DNA of 64,000 nt from Atribacter laminatus (GTDB lineage: Bacteria > Atribacterota > Atribacteria > Atribacterales > Atribacteraceae), in contig NZ_CP065383.1 of assembly GCF_015775515.1 (NCBI RefSeq), forward strand, positions 2,542,001 to 2,606,000, written 5' to 3'. The notes under the pieces were generated by a model. It ran no database searches and was not told the origin of the DNA. It was given only the letters and a program-made list of their open reading frames with translations. Position numbers and translations under genes: made by a program. This document shows, one piece after another, positions 16,766 through 25,619 of this stretch (position 1 is the first letter of the stretch; each line of letters starts with the position of its first letter).

Positions 16766-18229
16766 ATGGCCAACGAATCAGCAACCATTGTTCAAAGGCT
16801 TTGGAACTACTGCAATGTCCTTCGGGATGATGGTGTCAGTTATGGTGATTATGTCGAACAATTAACCTACCTCCTATTTCTCAAAATGGCCGATGAGCAG
16901 ACCCAACCACCCTATAACAAACCTTCGAGCATTCCCCAAGGACTTGATTGGCAAAGCCTTATAGAAAAAGATGGTGATGCCTTAGAAATCCATTATCGTC
17001 ACATTCTCGAAAGCCTCGGTAAAGAAAAGGGTATGCTGGGGGTTATTTTCAGAAAATCTCAAAACAAGATTCAAGATCCAGCAAAACTCAAGCGTCTGAT
17101 TGAGCTCATTAATGACGAAACCTGGATTGGCTTAGATATTGATATCAAGGGAGATATTTACGAAGGGCTTTTGCAGAAAAACGCTGAAGACGTTAAGGGA
17201 GGAGCAGGGCAGTATTTTACTCCTCGATCCCTTATTAAAGCTATGGTAGAAGTGGTCCGTCCCGAACCAGAACAAACAATCTGTGACCCTGCCTGTGGAA
17301 CCGGGGGATTTATATTAGCCGCCCATGACTTTATTTCTCAAAATTTCCAATTGGATATCGATCAAAAGAAATTCTTAAAATTTCATACTTTTAAAGGGAA
17401 GGATATTGTTGATGGCGTCGCAAGACTCTGTGTCATGAATCTTTTTCTCCATGGTATTGGAGGAGAGGAAAGTCCTATAGAGGTTGGAGATTCTCTGATT
17501 TCTGACCCGGGAGAGAGGTTTGATATCGTCCTCACCAATCCTCCTTTTGGAAAAAAGAGCAGTATTACCATCGTGAATGGTGTAGGGAAATCAGACCGGG
17601 AAACTTTAGTCTATGAACGCCAGGATTTCTGGGCAACCACTTCTAATAAGCAACTGAATTTTCTTCAACACGTTAAAACCATCACCAAGATGAATGGAAA
17701 AGTCGGGATTGTCGTCCCTGATAATGTTCTTTTTGAGGGTGGTGCCGGCGAAACCGTCCGAAGAAAACTACTTGCCGAATGTGATGTTCATACCCTTTTG
17801 AGGCTTCCCACTGGAGTATTTTATGCTCAGGGAGTGAAAGCCAATGTCCTTTTCTTTGATAGAAGACCAGCCAGTGAAAAACCTTGGACGACGAAGCTCT
17901 GGATATATGATTTGAGAACCAACATGCATTTTACTCTTAAAACAAATCCCCTGAAATATGAGGATTTGAAGGATTTTATTAAATGCTTCAAATCAGAAAA
18001 TCGAATGGAAAGAAAAGAAACCGAACGATTCAAAGCATTTACCTATGACGAATTGATGCAAAGAGATAAGGTAAGTCTCGATATTTTCTGGCTCAAAGAT
18101 GAAAGTCTTGAGGATTCAGAAAATCTCCCATCTCCGGATATTATAGCGAGTGAAATTGTAGAAAATTTAGGATCAGCCTTAGAGCAGTTTAACGGTATTT
18201 ATGAAGACCTGGAGGGTGAGAAAACATAG
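16766..18229 (+). CDS. hsdM: Type I restriction-modification DNA methyltransferase subunit
   Basis: 487 aa N6-adenine methyltransferase that protects host DNA and forms the M2S core. The N-terminal helical HsdM_N domain spans residues 1-140 (LWNYCNVLRDDGVSYGDYVE). SAM-binding motif I is DPACGTGGF near residue 174, and the catalytic motif IV NPPF lies in LTNPPFGKK near 257. GAGQYFTPR (near 150) is also characteristic. AATTGGAGGTAA lies upstream of the ATG. It is the last gene of the hsdR-hsdS-RAYT-hsdM operon and appears intact. A dispersed repeat (R1) begins two bases after its stop codon. Confidence 0.93.
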   Translation: MANESATIVQRLWNYCNVLRDDGVSYGDYVEQLTYLLFLKMADEQTQPPYNKPSSIPQGLDWQSLIEKDGDALEIHYRHILESLGKEKGMLGVIFRKSQNKIQDPAKLKRLIELINDETWIGLDIDIKGDIYEGLLQKNAEDVKGGAGQYFTPRSLIKAMVEVVRPEPEQTICDPACGTGGFILAAHDFISQNFQLDIDQKKFLKFHTFKGKDIVDGVARLCVMNLFLHGIGGEESPIEVGDSLISDPGERFDIVLTNPPFGKKSSITIVNGVGKSDRETLVYERQDFWATTSNKQLNFLQHVKTITKMNGKVGIVVPDNVLFEGGAGETVRRKLLAECDVHTLLRLPTGVFYAQGVKANVLFFDRRPASEKPWTTKLWIYDLRTNMHFTLKTNPLKYEDLKDFIKCFKSENRMERKETERFKAFTYDELMQRDKVSLDIFWLKDESLEDSENLPSPDIIASEIVENLGSALEQFNGIYEDLEGEKT

Positions 18230-18231
18230 GG

Positions 18232-18260
18232 AACAGGTTTTGATTCTTGAATTTATAAAA
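18232..18260 (+). repeat. R1 dispersed repeat
   Basis: Copy of the R1 motif (CAGGTTTTGATTCTTGAATT...), followed by GGAATAGTGCAATTGAAAAA as at 20271. It sits directly between hsdM and the truncated TrlF-like gene. Confidence 0.7.
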
Positions 18261-18311
18261 TTCTATGGAATAGTGCAATTGAAAAAATGTTAATTGATCT
18301 TTTATAAGCTG

Positions 18312-18883
18312 CTGATAATTTTATATTTTTTGCCGATGCAAAGGTTGCAGCTCATCAAAAAGATTTAGAAAAAACCGAAAAAGAATTCACACCTTTTATG
18401 ACAAAAGCAAAATTACAGGACGAGTTGGAAAAGATGGACATAATGTCACCTGGCAAGAAAAGTCTTGTGCTTCTGAGCTTTCTTATTGACTTGAATAATG
18501 AAGAATGGCCAATTCTTTTGGGCCAACCTGAAGACGATTTAGATAATAGGTCGGTCTATGATGATTTGGTTTCATTTATTAAAAATAAGAAAAAGAAAAG
18601 TCAAATAATCATAGTTTCGCATAACCCTAATTTGGTTGTTGGTGCAGATGCCGATCAAATCATTGTTGCAAATCAAGAAGGACAGGAAAGAGGACGAGAT
18701 AATAAAAAATTCAAATTTGAGTATGTTTCTGGTTCGTTAGAAAATACCTTTGAGCTTTCAGAATCTCAACAAAAAGCTATATTGTTTCGGAAGGGCATAC
18801 GACAGCATTTTTGTGAAGTTCTTGAAGGAGGTCAGATAGCATTTGAAAAAAGAGAAAAGAAATATGGATTCAAAACAAGTTGA
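18312..18883 (+). pseudogene. TrlF-like AAA/SMC-type ATPase, C-terminal fragment
   Basis: Open frame whose first 28 codons lack a start; the first ATG is at 18398, giving 161 aa. It contains the ABC-type signature MSPGKKSLVLLSFL, Walker B in ILLGQPEDDLDN and the H-loop IIIVSHNPNLVVGADADQII. This is the C-terminal end of TrlF-family (SMC/RecF-like) ATPases that accompany type I restriction and defence genes. The whole N-terminal part (PHP-like domain and Walker A in full-length relatives) is missing, so it cannot hydrolyse ATP alone. The truncation lies about 50 bases from an R1 repeat. It overlaps the start of the next gene by 20 bases, the original operon spacing. Confidence 0.75.
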
Positions 18884-20189
18884 ATCCCAGGTAACTGAAT
18901 TTAAACCCTCATGGCGTGATGATTATTTGAAGTGGGTTTGTGCATTTGCTAATACCGATGGGGGAAGATTGATCATTGGAGTTGATGATAGTGGTAATCC
19001 TATTGGTATAAAAGATACGAAAAAACTACTCGAAGATTTACCTAATAAGTTTAGGGACATCCTTGGTATCATACCATCTGTGAGATTTGAAAAGAAAAAA
19101 GACATGGATATAATTACAATAGAAGTTAAACATTCAAATGTTCCAATTTCTTATAACGGAAGATTTTATATCAGAAGTGGGAGTACAATTCAGGAATTAA
19201 AAGGCAAAGATTTATCAAGGTTTTTGATTTCAAAATCAGGAAAGGGTTGGGATGAGTATATTGAGGAAAGCGCTATTAAAGATGATATAAATATTGGGAC
19301 AATAGAAAAACTCAAGCGAATTGAAATAAAAAGAATTCCATTTATAAAAGATGAAAATGAGCCCATGAAAGTGCTTGAGAAATTGAATTTGATTGAGAAT
19401 GGAAAGTTTAAAAGAGCAGCAATTTTGCTTTTTGGCAGGAATCTAAAGAAATTCCGATCAAGTGCCTATATAAAAATCGGTAAGTTCTTATCTGATACAG
19501 ACATCGTAAGTTCTGATGATGTTGAAGGAAATCTGTTTGAACAGGTTGAAAAGACAATGGAGTTACTCCAGACAAAGTATCTAATATCCGAGATAAGATT
19601 TGAAGGGATATATCGAAAAGAAGAACTTGAATATCCTGCAGAAGCACTTAGAGAAGCAATTATTAATGCAGTTATACACAGGGATTATATTGGACCGCAT
19701 ACTCAATTAAAAGTATATCCTGATAAAATAATACTCTGGAATTCTGGAACGCTTCCCAAGGAAATCAAGATTGAAGAATTAAAGAAAAATCACTCATCTT
19801 ACCCAAGAAATGAATTATTAGCAGATGTTTTTTTCAAAACAGGGCTTATAGAAGCATGGGGTAGAGGAACAATAAAAATTATTGATGAATGTAAAAAGGC
19901 AGGATTACCAGAACCAGAATATAAAGAAGAATTTGGTGGGTTTGCTGTTTATTTCTATAAAAATATCCATACAGAAGAAAATTTAAGAAAATTAGGGTTA
20001 AATGAAAGACAGATTAGAGCGATAAACCATATTAAAGAGAAAGGTAGAATAACGAACAAAGATTATCAATCGTTAAACAATTGTTCCCGAAATACGGCAT
20101 TTAATGATCTCTCTGATTTGACAAAAAGAAAAATTTTGAAAGATAGCGGTAAAAAGGGGAAAGGAGCTTTTTACGTTATTGAACAATAA
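18864..20189 (+). CDS. AlbA_2 (Schlafen AAA_4)-type ATP-binding protein
   Basis: 441 aa. Residues 1-120 form the AlbA_2/divergent AAA-4 domain (ESQVTEFKPSW, FANTDGGRLIIGVDDSGNPI, YIRSGSTIQEL). This is followed by the HATPase_c_4-like segment with EALREAIINAVIHRDY near 270 and GTLPKEIKIEELKKNHSSYP, GLIEAWGRGT near 335. The last 60 residues form a winged helix (LGLNERQIRAINHIKEKGRI). Such proteins are annotated as RecG-like or putative transcriptional regulators, and many sit in defence islands. ATG at 18864 is chosen as it begins the conserved domain; TTG at 18843 is possible. The start overlaps the truncated TrlF gene, so the two were likely an operon and partners. Confidence 0.85.
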   Translation: MDSKQVESQVTEFKPSWRDDYLKWVCAFANTDGGRLIIGVDDSGNPIGIKDTKKLLEDLPNKFRDILGIIPSVRFEKKKDMDIITIEVKHSNVPISYNGRFYIRSGSTIQELKGKDLSRFLISKSGKGWDEYIEESAIKDDINIGTIEKLKRIEIKRIPFIKDENEPMKVLEKLNLIENGKFKRAAILLFGRNLKKFRSSAYIKIGKFLSDTDIVSSDDVEGNLFEQVEKTMELLQTKYLISEIRFEGIYRKEELEYPAEALREAIINAVIHRDYIGPHTQLKVYPDKIILWNSGTLPKEIKIEELKKNHSSYPRNELLADVFFKTGLIEAWGRGTIKIIDECKKAGLPEPEYKEEFGGFAVYFYKNIHTEENLRKLGLNERQIRAINHIKEKGRITNKDYQSLNNCSRNTAFNDLSDLTKRKILKDSGKKGKGAFYVIEQ

Positions 20190-20691
20190 ATGCACATATT
20201 GCACATTATTTGCACATTATTTGCACATACAGTATTCACAAATTGATCATTAACTGTAACAAAATACGATGGGTCAAGCCTTGATTCTTAAATTTATCAA
20301 AATCATGGAATAGTGCAATTGAAAAAGCTTAAGGATGAGATACTCACGGACAAAGGCCGAGGGGGAGAGGGGGAGAGTGGGCGAGGAGGAACAAGTTAAA
20401 AGATGAGATCCTCACTGATTTGCAAAACGAATCCTCAGGATGACACCTATGGTGTTTTATGAAAACATTACTTGATAAAGCCGCGTCAATTAAATTTATT
20501 CATTCTTAATAATATTTATTATTAGTATAAAGCTTCATAGATCCGCATTATTCTACATTATTGTGTATTATCATTCATTATTCCCCTTAGGTGTGATGTT
20601 TATATTACAGCTTGTAAAGCCAAAAAATCAATATTATAATATTTACCATTAGGTGTAAAGGATAATTAAAAATATTAACCGAAAGGGGATA
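20190..20691. repeat. Intergenic repeats: R1, REP-A arms and a G-rich tract
   Basis: Begins with short direct repeats of TTATTTGCACA (20199-20226). An R1 copy lies at 20271-20300, followed by a REP-A arm (GATGAGATACTCAC), a G-rich tract (20357-20392) and a second REP-A copy (GATGAGATCCTCAC...CAGGATGACACC, 20403-20450). The remaining AT-rich sequence to 20691 leads into the phage-like repressor remnant. No gene seen. Confidence 0.65.
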
Positions 20692-20978
20692 TTGACATTG
20701 AAAATCCAGATTTGTACTCAAGTACTCAAGAAATACCTGAGCACCAAGAAAATTAGCCAAAACCAACTCGCTAAAAAATTGGTATCTCTCGAGAACACTT
20801 CAACCGCATCATACACGGACAGTATATAAGACCCAGCAATCGAGTGATAGCCGGCTTGCTCCACTGGACCAAAATCCCTTTTGAGGAACTTTTTATTCTT
20901 TGTCCGAGTTCGGATCTAAGTTCGGTTTCTGAAAATCGTCCGCTTTATCCTTCCGATCCCGCATCGGATCATTCTTAA
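20692..20978 (+). pseudogene. XRE-family (Cro/CI-like) repressor with a frameshift
   Basis: Two overlapping frames together encode one small helix-turn-helix protein. Frame 1 gives STKKISQNQLAKK up to the A6 run in GCTAAAAAATTGG. The next frame continues as GISREHFNRIIHGQYIRP, then SNRVIAGLLHWTKIPFEELF, ending at TAA 20976-20978. Adding one A to the run would restore AKKIGIS, a normal HTH. It is therefore a one-base deletion, a sequencing error or a programmed slip. A TTG at 20692 or 20698 follows GAAAGGGG. It precedes a phage-type replication gene, the expected repressor position in a prophage or integrative element. Confidence 0.6.
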
Positions 20979-21021
20979 TACTTCTTTTTAACAAAAAAAA
21001 ATAACTAAGGAGGCCCTCTTT

Positions 21022-22101
21022 ATGAAACTCCACAATCGTCAAATCAAAGCATCATTTTGGACTGACACCGAAATGATCCGGAATTTTACTTTAGAAGAAC
21101 GACTCTTTTACATTGGTCTTTGGCAGTTGGCTGATGATTCAGGATGCGTAGAAAATGATCCCTATGCTTTTAAGCTGTTTCTTTTCCCACTGAATGAAGA
21201 AGTGACCATTGAAATTCTAAATGACTGGACAGCTAAGCTTATTGAAAAGAATAAACTCATTTCCTACCAAGTCCAAGGGAAAGATGGGCTGTATCTTGCC
21301 AACTTTCATAAACACCAGACCATCAAAAACCCTCAACCTCCAGAAGTGCCTCTTCCTCCCTGGATTACCTGGAAACCCTATAAGAGTAACCCCCGTACCG
21401 GCCGTTATGAAATCAGAGCTCCTCAAGATCATCAAGAGATCCAACACTCAAAAGATACTCAAGAATCCCAGGACTCTTTTTCATCTTCTGACACTTTTCT
21501 TACACCTTGCTTACAAGATAAATATAAAGAGAATTTAAATAGAAATAAAAAAGAACCAAAAGAGGGAAGGGATTGTCAAGGGAAGGGAGAAGATTTATCG
21601 GCTAACGCCGAATCGCGTTCGGTAAGTAAGGGGGAGAATATAAATGTAAAAGATGTAAAAGATCCAATAGTAATGAATCCAAAACCTAATAATTCCAAAC
21701 CCAGTACTCGTCAAACCAACAATGCTAAGCCCAAGATTCAAAGTACCAACCCCGTTCCTCAAACCATCATGGACTTCTATAACCAGGAATTTCAAGGTCT
21801 TTGGAAAGGACCCTTGCGTTTAACCCGAGAACGAGAACGACAGATCAAAGCCAGGTTAAAATCTTTTTCAGTCGATGAACTCAAAGCTGCTATCACCAAC
21901 CTTCGGCAATCTCCCTTTCACTGTGGGAACAATGACAAAGAACGAGTCTATGGAACTCCTGAGTATCTCTTTAAAAACGACTCCCAAGTCGATAAGTGGC
22001 TGAATGAGAAAGCCCAGAAAAAGTTCAAGAGTCGGGATGAGGTCTGGAAAGAATACCTTGCTCAAAATCCCACCCTCAATAGTAACTGGTTGGGAGTCTA
22101 A
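21022..22101 (+). CDS. Phage-type replication initiation protein
   Basis: 359 aa. Residues 1-110 (MKLHNRQIKASFWTDTEMIR, FTLEERLFYIGLWQLADDSG, then LYLANFHKHQTIKNPQP) are typical of phage replisome organiser or DnaD-like N-terminal domains that bind the phage origin. Residues 130-245 are a low-complexity Ser/Asn/Lys linker. Residues 245-359 (TIMDFYNQEFQGL, LTRERERQIKARLKSF, YLFKNDSQVDKWLNEK) form the C-terminal domain seen in such proteins. AAGGAGG precedes the ATG. With the upstream repressor remnant it marks a degenerate prophage or integrative element; no helicase loader or structural genes follow. Confidence 0.75.
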   Translation: MKLHNRQIKASFWTDTEMIRNFTLEERLFYIGLWQLADDSGCVENDPYAFKLFLFPLNEEVTIEILNDWTAKLIEKNKLISYQVQGKDGLYLANFHKHQTIKNPQPPEVPLPPWITWKPYKSNPRTGRYEIRAPQDHQEIQHSKDTQESQDSFSSSDTFLTPCLQDKYKENLNRNKKEPKEGRDCQGKGEDLSANAESRSVSKGENINVKDVKDPIVMNPKPNNSKPSTRQTNNAKPKIQSTNPVPQTIMDFYNQEFQGLWKGPLRLTRERERQIKARLKSFSVDELKAAITNLRQSPFHCGNNDKERVYGTPEYLFKNDSQVDKWLNEKAQKKFKSRDEVWKEYLAQNPTLNSNWLGV

Positions 22102-22104
22102 CCC

Positions 22105-22215
22105 ATGTTTTGTCGAAAAGCTGCTCATCTCAATAGCCATTGCCAAGACTATGGAAGCTGTCCTGATTATTGCTTTCTATCGGTTGATAAAGATGGGAAA
22201 AATAAAAAAGAGAAC
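22105..22215 (+). other. Cys-rich peptide frame fused to the RAYT gene
   Basis: ATG at 22105 lies three bases after the replication gene stop and reads MFCRKAAHLNSHCQDYGSCP, then DYCFLSVDKDGKN, in frame with the RAYT. The four cysteines suggest the start of a small zinc-binding phage protein truncated by the transposase insertion. Whether it is translated as a fusion or the RAYT starts at its own ATG (22216) is unknown. Confidence 0.45.
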
Positions 22216-22938
22216 ATGAAAGAGAATCCAGACCTCCGCCACCGTCGATCGCTTCGGTTAAAGGATTATGATTATTCCCAAGCTGGGATGTATTTCATAA
22301 CCATAGACACCCAGAATTACCAATGGTTATTTGGAGACATTAAAGGAGAGACAATGCATTTAAATGCTGCCGGGAAAATGATCGAAAAATGGTATTGGGA
22401 ATTATCCAATAAATTTCCCGATATTCAATACGATGAATACATTATCATGCCCAACCATATCCATTTTATTATCCATAAAATCGATACAACCACCATGCGG
22501 CCAGATATGAGGTCAGACACCGTAGGGGCGGACCGATGTGTCCGCCCAAAAGATAATCAAAATTCATCGGTTGAACAAAAAAAGGGCAGACACCCAGGTC
22601 TACCCCTACGGAAAATTGGGAAAAATCGTGAATACACTATACGTTCATCCATACCAACACTTGTGCAATGGTTCAAAACCATAACCACCAATGAATATGT
22701 CCGTCAAGTAAAACAAAATGGTTGGATACCGTTTAACGGGAGATTATTGCAGCGCAATTATTATGAACATATTATCAGGAATGAAATTGAATTAAACCAA
22801 ATCCGTGAATATATTATGAATAATCCTTTAAAATGGGAATGTGATCAGGATGATAAACAATATTTCTTAAGAAAATTTCACCATAACTCAAAGGGTCTAT
22901 CATACAATTTTGAGAGGATAACTATCATACAATTTTGA
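22216..22938 (+). CDS. REP-associated tyrosine transposase (RAYT), second copy
   Basis: About 240 aa from ATG 22216, closely similar to the RAYT at 15969. It shares RRSLRLKDYDYSQAGMYFIT, the HUH motif MPNHIHFIIH, and GRLLQRNYYEHIIRNEIELN. The variable linker is built from two in-frame inverted palindromes (22521-22547 and 22583-22611). The C-terminus is about 20 residues longer than the first copy because it reads through a 25-bp tandem duplication (22897-22946) before its stop. A 37-codon Cys-rich frame precedes it without a stop. Two divergent copies in one window show that RAYTs are mobile or multi-copy in this genome. Confidence 0.85.
   Translation: MKENPDLRHRRSLRLKDYDYSQAGMYFITIDTQNYQWLFGDIKGETMHLNAAGKMIEKWYWELSNKFPDIQYDEYIIMPNHIHFIIHKIDTTTMRPDMRSDTVGADRCVRPKDNQNSSVEQKKGRHPGLPLRKIGKNREYTIRSSIPTLVQWFKTITTNEYVRQVKQNGWIPFNGRLLQRNYYEHIIRNEIELNQIREYIMNNPLKWECDQDDKQYFLRKFHHNSKGLSYNFERITIIQF
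22521..22547 (+). repeat. GC-rich palindrome inside second RAYT, copy 1
   Basis: CGTAGGGGCGGACCGATGTG followed by TCCGCCC, read in frame as VGADRCVRP. Same family as 16278-16304 but in another codon phase, again avoiding the TAG. Confidence 0.7.
22583..22611 (-). repeat. GC-rich palindrome inside second RAYT, copy 2
   Basis: GGGCAGACACCCAGGTCTAC followed by CCCTACG, inverted relative to copy 1 and read in frame as GRHPGLPLR, matching copy 3 of the first RAYT. Confidence 0.7.
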
Positions 22939-22946
22939 GAGGATAA
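22897..22946 (+). repeat. Perfect 25-bp tandem duplication
   Basis: The 25-base unit beginning CTATCATACAATTTTGAGAG occurs twice head to tail (22897-22921 and 22922-22946). It covers the end of the second RAYT gene and abuts the IS110 element. It could be an IS110 target scar or local slippage. Confidence 0.8.
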
Positions 22947-23179
22947 CGAGGCATCCCCGGATAAAATATGCTATGCTATTTGAGACGGGGGTGTGGCTGT
23001 TGGGGTTCGTTATCCAGGAAACTGGGTTCACTCGACTCTGAAATGCCGCCCTCGTTTTTTTATTGTCCCGTAACATCTGCTGGGATGGTGCCGGTCGTGT
23101 GACTGTGGCTCTGTTAATAGACGCGATGTGGGACAATAAAGAATACATCCTCAATATATCAAGCTTGGAGGCTCCGCTC
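22947..23179 (+). ncRNA. Candidate IS110 bridge-RNA region (5' non-coding end)
   Basis: A 230-base, GC-richer non-coding segment precedes the IS110 transposase. It contains a strong structure: TTTATTGTCCC at 23059-23069 pairs perfectly with GGGACAATAAA at 23130-23140, and ACATC (23073-23077) pairs with GATGT (23125-23129) just inside, enclosing a roughly 47-base loop. IS110-group elements encode a structured bridge RNA in this position. A second structured part probably lies at 22980-23055. Function is inferred from position and folding only. Confidence 0.5.
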
Positions 23180-24400
23180 ATGAACGAACACCTTCTGGTT
23201 GGCATCGATGTTGGATGTCATTCACATCAGGTTGCCATTGCAGAATCAAATGGCACACATCTTTAAAGAATTTGGGATTTCTCATAATGCCAGTGGTTTT
23301 AACTCTCTTTTTTCTGAAATTAATCATTATGAATCAACTTTGAAATGTCCAGTCATAATCGGAATGGAAGGGTTTAATGGGTATGCTCGACCTCTTGATC
23401 AATTGATTCAACAGAAAGGCTATATCCTGTATAACATCAATAATTTAAAACTGGCTCGATTCAAAGAGCTGTTCTCTGGTCCTGCAAAAACTGATGTGAT
23501 TGTGCCCAAAAAGATTGTCGAGTTCATGCGGATTGCTCCTTCTTTCCAAGGAGAGCGTTGAGCCATCACCGAAATCAAACCAGGAAACGGAGTGAATCAG
23601 ACCCTCAAACGGCTCACTCGACGACGTCGACAGTTGGTGAATGAAAAGATCAGCATCCAGAATCGAATGCAAGGCTCTCCTTGCAATCAGTCGCTCCGGG
23701 GTTAGTTGATTTGGTGAAAAATGTTGATAGTCGCTGGTATCTCCATTTTCTCACCTGCCGTCCTTCACTCCGAAATCTCGCTACCATGCGGAAAGAGAGT
23801 CTCCTCAAGATTAAAGGAGTCGGGAAAAAGTATGCTGCAGTAATCGCTTCCTGGCAAAAAGAAGCTCATTTTTCTACTGATGTTGACTTGGTCAGTTCCA
23901 TGATCATTGAGGATGCCAAACGCATACTAGCGCTTATGGAAGCCATTGCAACCATTGAAAACGAATTCGAGCCTCTCTGCGAACAATCAGATCTGGCTAG
24001 AACCATCGGAAGTATTCCTGGTTTTGGACCAATTTCTTCAGCTGAACTAGCTGGTGAAATTGACGATCTCAGTCGTTTTCCGCAAGATATGAGCTTAGCT
24101 TTGTACCTAGGAATGGCACCACTTGATAATAGTTCAGGGAAAAAAGAAGGCTGTAAAGTTGCCAAATCAGTGAATACTCGAACTAAAGCAGCAATGATGG
24201 TTGCGGTGGCTCATCATTCTTGGCAAGTCGAAGAATCAAAGCGATACTATGAGAAAAAACGATTAGAAGGGAAAAAGCATAATCAGGCTATCCGATCACT
24301 GGGGAGACATCTGGTGAGGGTTATTTGGTCACTCATAAAAGAAAAGCGCTTCTATGAAATCCGAGAAGAAAACGAGAGAAATATTTTAAAAATGGCTTGA
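23180..24400 (+). pseudogene. IS110-family transposase, frameshifted
   Basis: The transposase is split into pieces by mutations. Piece 1 starts at ATG 23180 (MNEHLLVGIDVGCHSHQVAI, GGAGG upstream) and hits TAA after 28 codons. The next frame continues KEFGISHNASGFNSLFSEIN and on to FMRIAPSFQGER, then an in-frame TGA. A further shift near 23681 leads into the long C-terminal part with SIPGFGPISSAELAGEI and YLGMAPLDNSSGKKEG (Transposase_20). GIDVG and MEGFNGYA belong to the RuvC-like DEDD domain. At least two frameshifts and one stop make it non-functional. It inserted next to the second RAYT gene. Confidence 0.85.
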
Positions 24401-24647
24401 AATTTGTAGTGGGATGTTCAGGTCTTGAATATTAAAGATATTTGGAAAATATAAGTCTAATTGATTTAAATAAATGATAATAAATGAGAAACAAAATGGG
24501 GAAATTGGATGTTTGAAAGAATAGAGATGCTCTTCTAGCAAAGGAAGATGAGATAAAAGCTTAAACTTGGAAAATTTGGAGTTGAGTCAATTGAATGATT
24601 AGTATTAATCTGAAAACGAATGTGTAAATCGATATAGGATTTTTTCG
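24401..24647. other. Intergenic region after IS110
   Basis: Contains the likely right end of the IS110 element and a partial R1 copy (CAGGTCTTGAATATTAAAGA, 24420-24439). No gene seen. Confidence 0.45.
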
Positions 24648-25619
24648 TCAGGACAATCCCTTGTGATGTTTTACATTATAAGCTTTCCATTGAAGAAGTG
24701 GCTGGGATCGTATGCGCTGTTGAAGAGATGAATCAGTGGTCAAAAGGGTAGGATCAACCTCTCCTCGATCCATTAGTAGATCCAAAAATGCCCGTTCGGA
24801 ATCTGTGAAAGGTAAGACTACAGATAAACCCTCACGACATTCCCTTACAAGGCGTGCCCCGAATTCCTCCATAGAAATTTGCTCCTTTGTTTCACGGACA
24901 TGTAAAGTGGGAATGAGTAATTTTGTTAATTCCACAGCATTGAAATCGACGTCTTTGATTGAAATGGTCCTCCAATCTTTGCGGTTCATCCCTCCGTAAA
25001 CAACGAATGCTAGGCGAAGCGAGTCATGTTTCAGATTGTCCATATGAAGAATCCGATGACTATCGAACAAATCTCTTGCCTGCCCGCGCGCCAATAGAGC
25101 CGAAAGTTTGCCAGCTGCTAATTCGTAAATATTTTGAACCGGAATTCCCATGAGCTGAAAATTTCCGAGCGGTTGTGAATCGACGAGATGAAAATCCCAG
25201 AGCGGTTGTCTGAACATGAAATTCATGTCGACCTCGAGATTACCGGATTGTCCCGTATAGCTCTGATAGGTAAGTTGCCATTTTCCACCAGCATGTTCGT
25301 CTGGGACTCTCTTAGTTTTGAACCCCTCTCGAGAAAACACCGCTTGCATCGCCTGTTCTATCTTTGGTCTTTCAGCCAGCATTTCCTCGCGATCTAACTT
25401 TCCGATGTAATTGAGATCGATATCCACTGACAATCTTGGGAGGTTTAGTAAAAACATGTTTAAAGCCGTGCCGCCCTTTAAAATCCATTTACCTTTTAAG
25501 AACGGATGTGAATTTAAAGCATTGAGCAAGTTCATCAGGTGAAGAACTTTTTCAACCATCCCTGCTTTGAAACCGGTAACCTCAGCCACTTGTAATACAT
25601 CCGATGACGAGAATTTCAC
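24648..25619 (-). CDS. abiEii: AbiEii-type nucleotidyltransferase toxin
   Basis: About 323 aa from GTG 25619. It carries the AbiEii/AbiGii toxin nucleotidyltransferase core: WILKGGTALNMFLLNLPRLS followed by VDIDLNY, the G-G-T...D-I-D pattern. Family members transfer nucleotides to tRNA 3' ends and stop growth when the antitoxin is lost. The GTG start overlaps the antitoxin TGA (GTGA) and follows GGGGGAAG; ATG 25634 or 25673 would give a longer N-terminus. Length is normal for the family and the frame is intact. It is the second gene of the AbiE operon. Confidence 0.87.
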   Translation of the reverse strand: MKFSSSDVLQVAEVTGFKAGMVEKVLHLMNLLNALNSHPFLKGKWILKGGTALNMFLLNLPRLSVDIDLNYIGKLDREEMLAERPKIEQAMQAVFSREGFKTKRVPDEHAGGKWQLTYQSYTGQSGNLEVDMNFMFRQPLWDFHLVDSQPLGNFQLMGIPVQNIYELAAGKLSALLARGQARDLFDSHRILHMDNLKHDSLRLAFVVYGGMNRKDWRTISIKDVDFNAVELTKLLIPTLHVRETKEQISMEEFGARLVRECREGLSVVLPFTDSERAFLDLLMDRGEVDPTLLTTDSSLQQRIRSQPLLQWKAYNVKHHKGLS

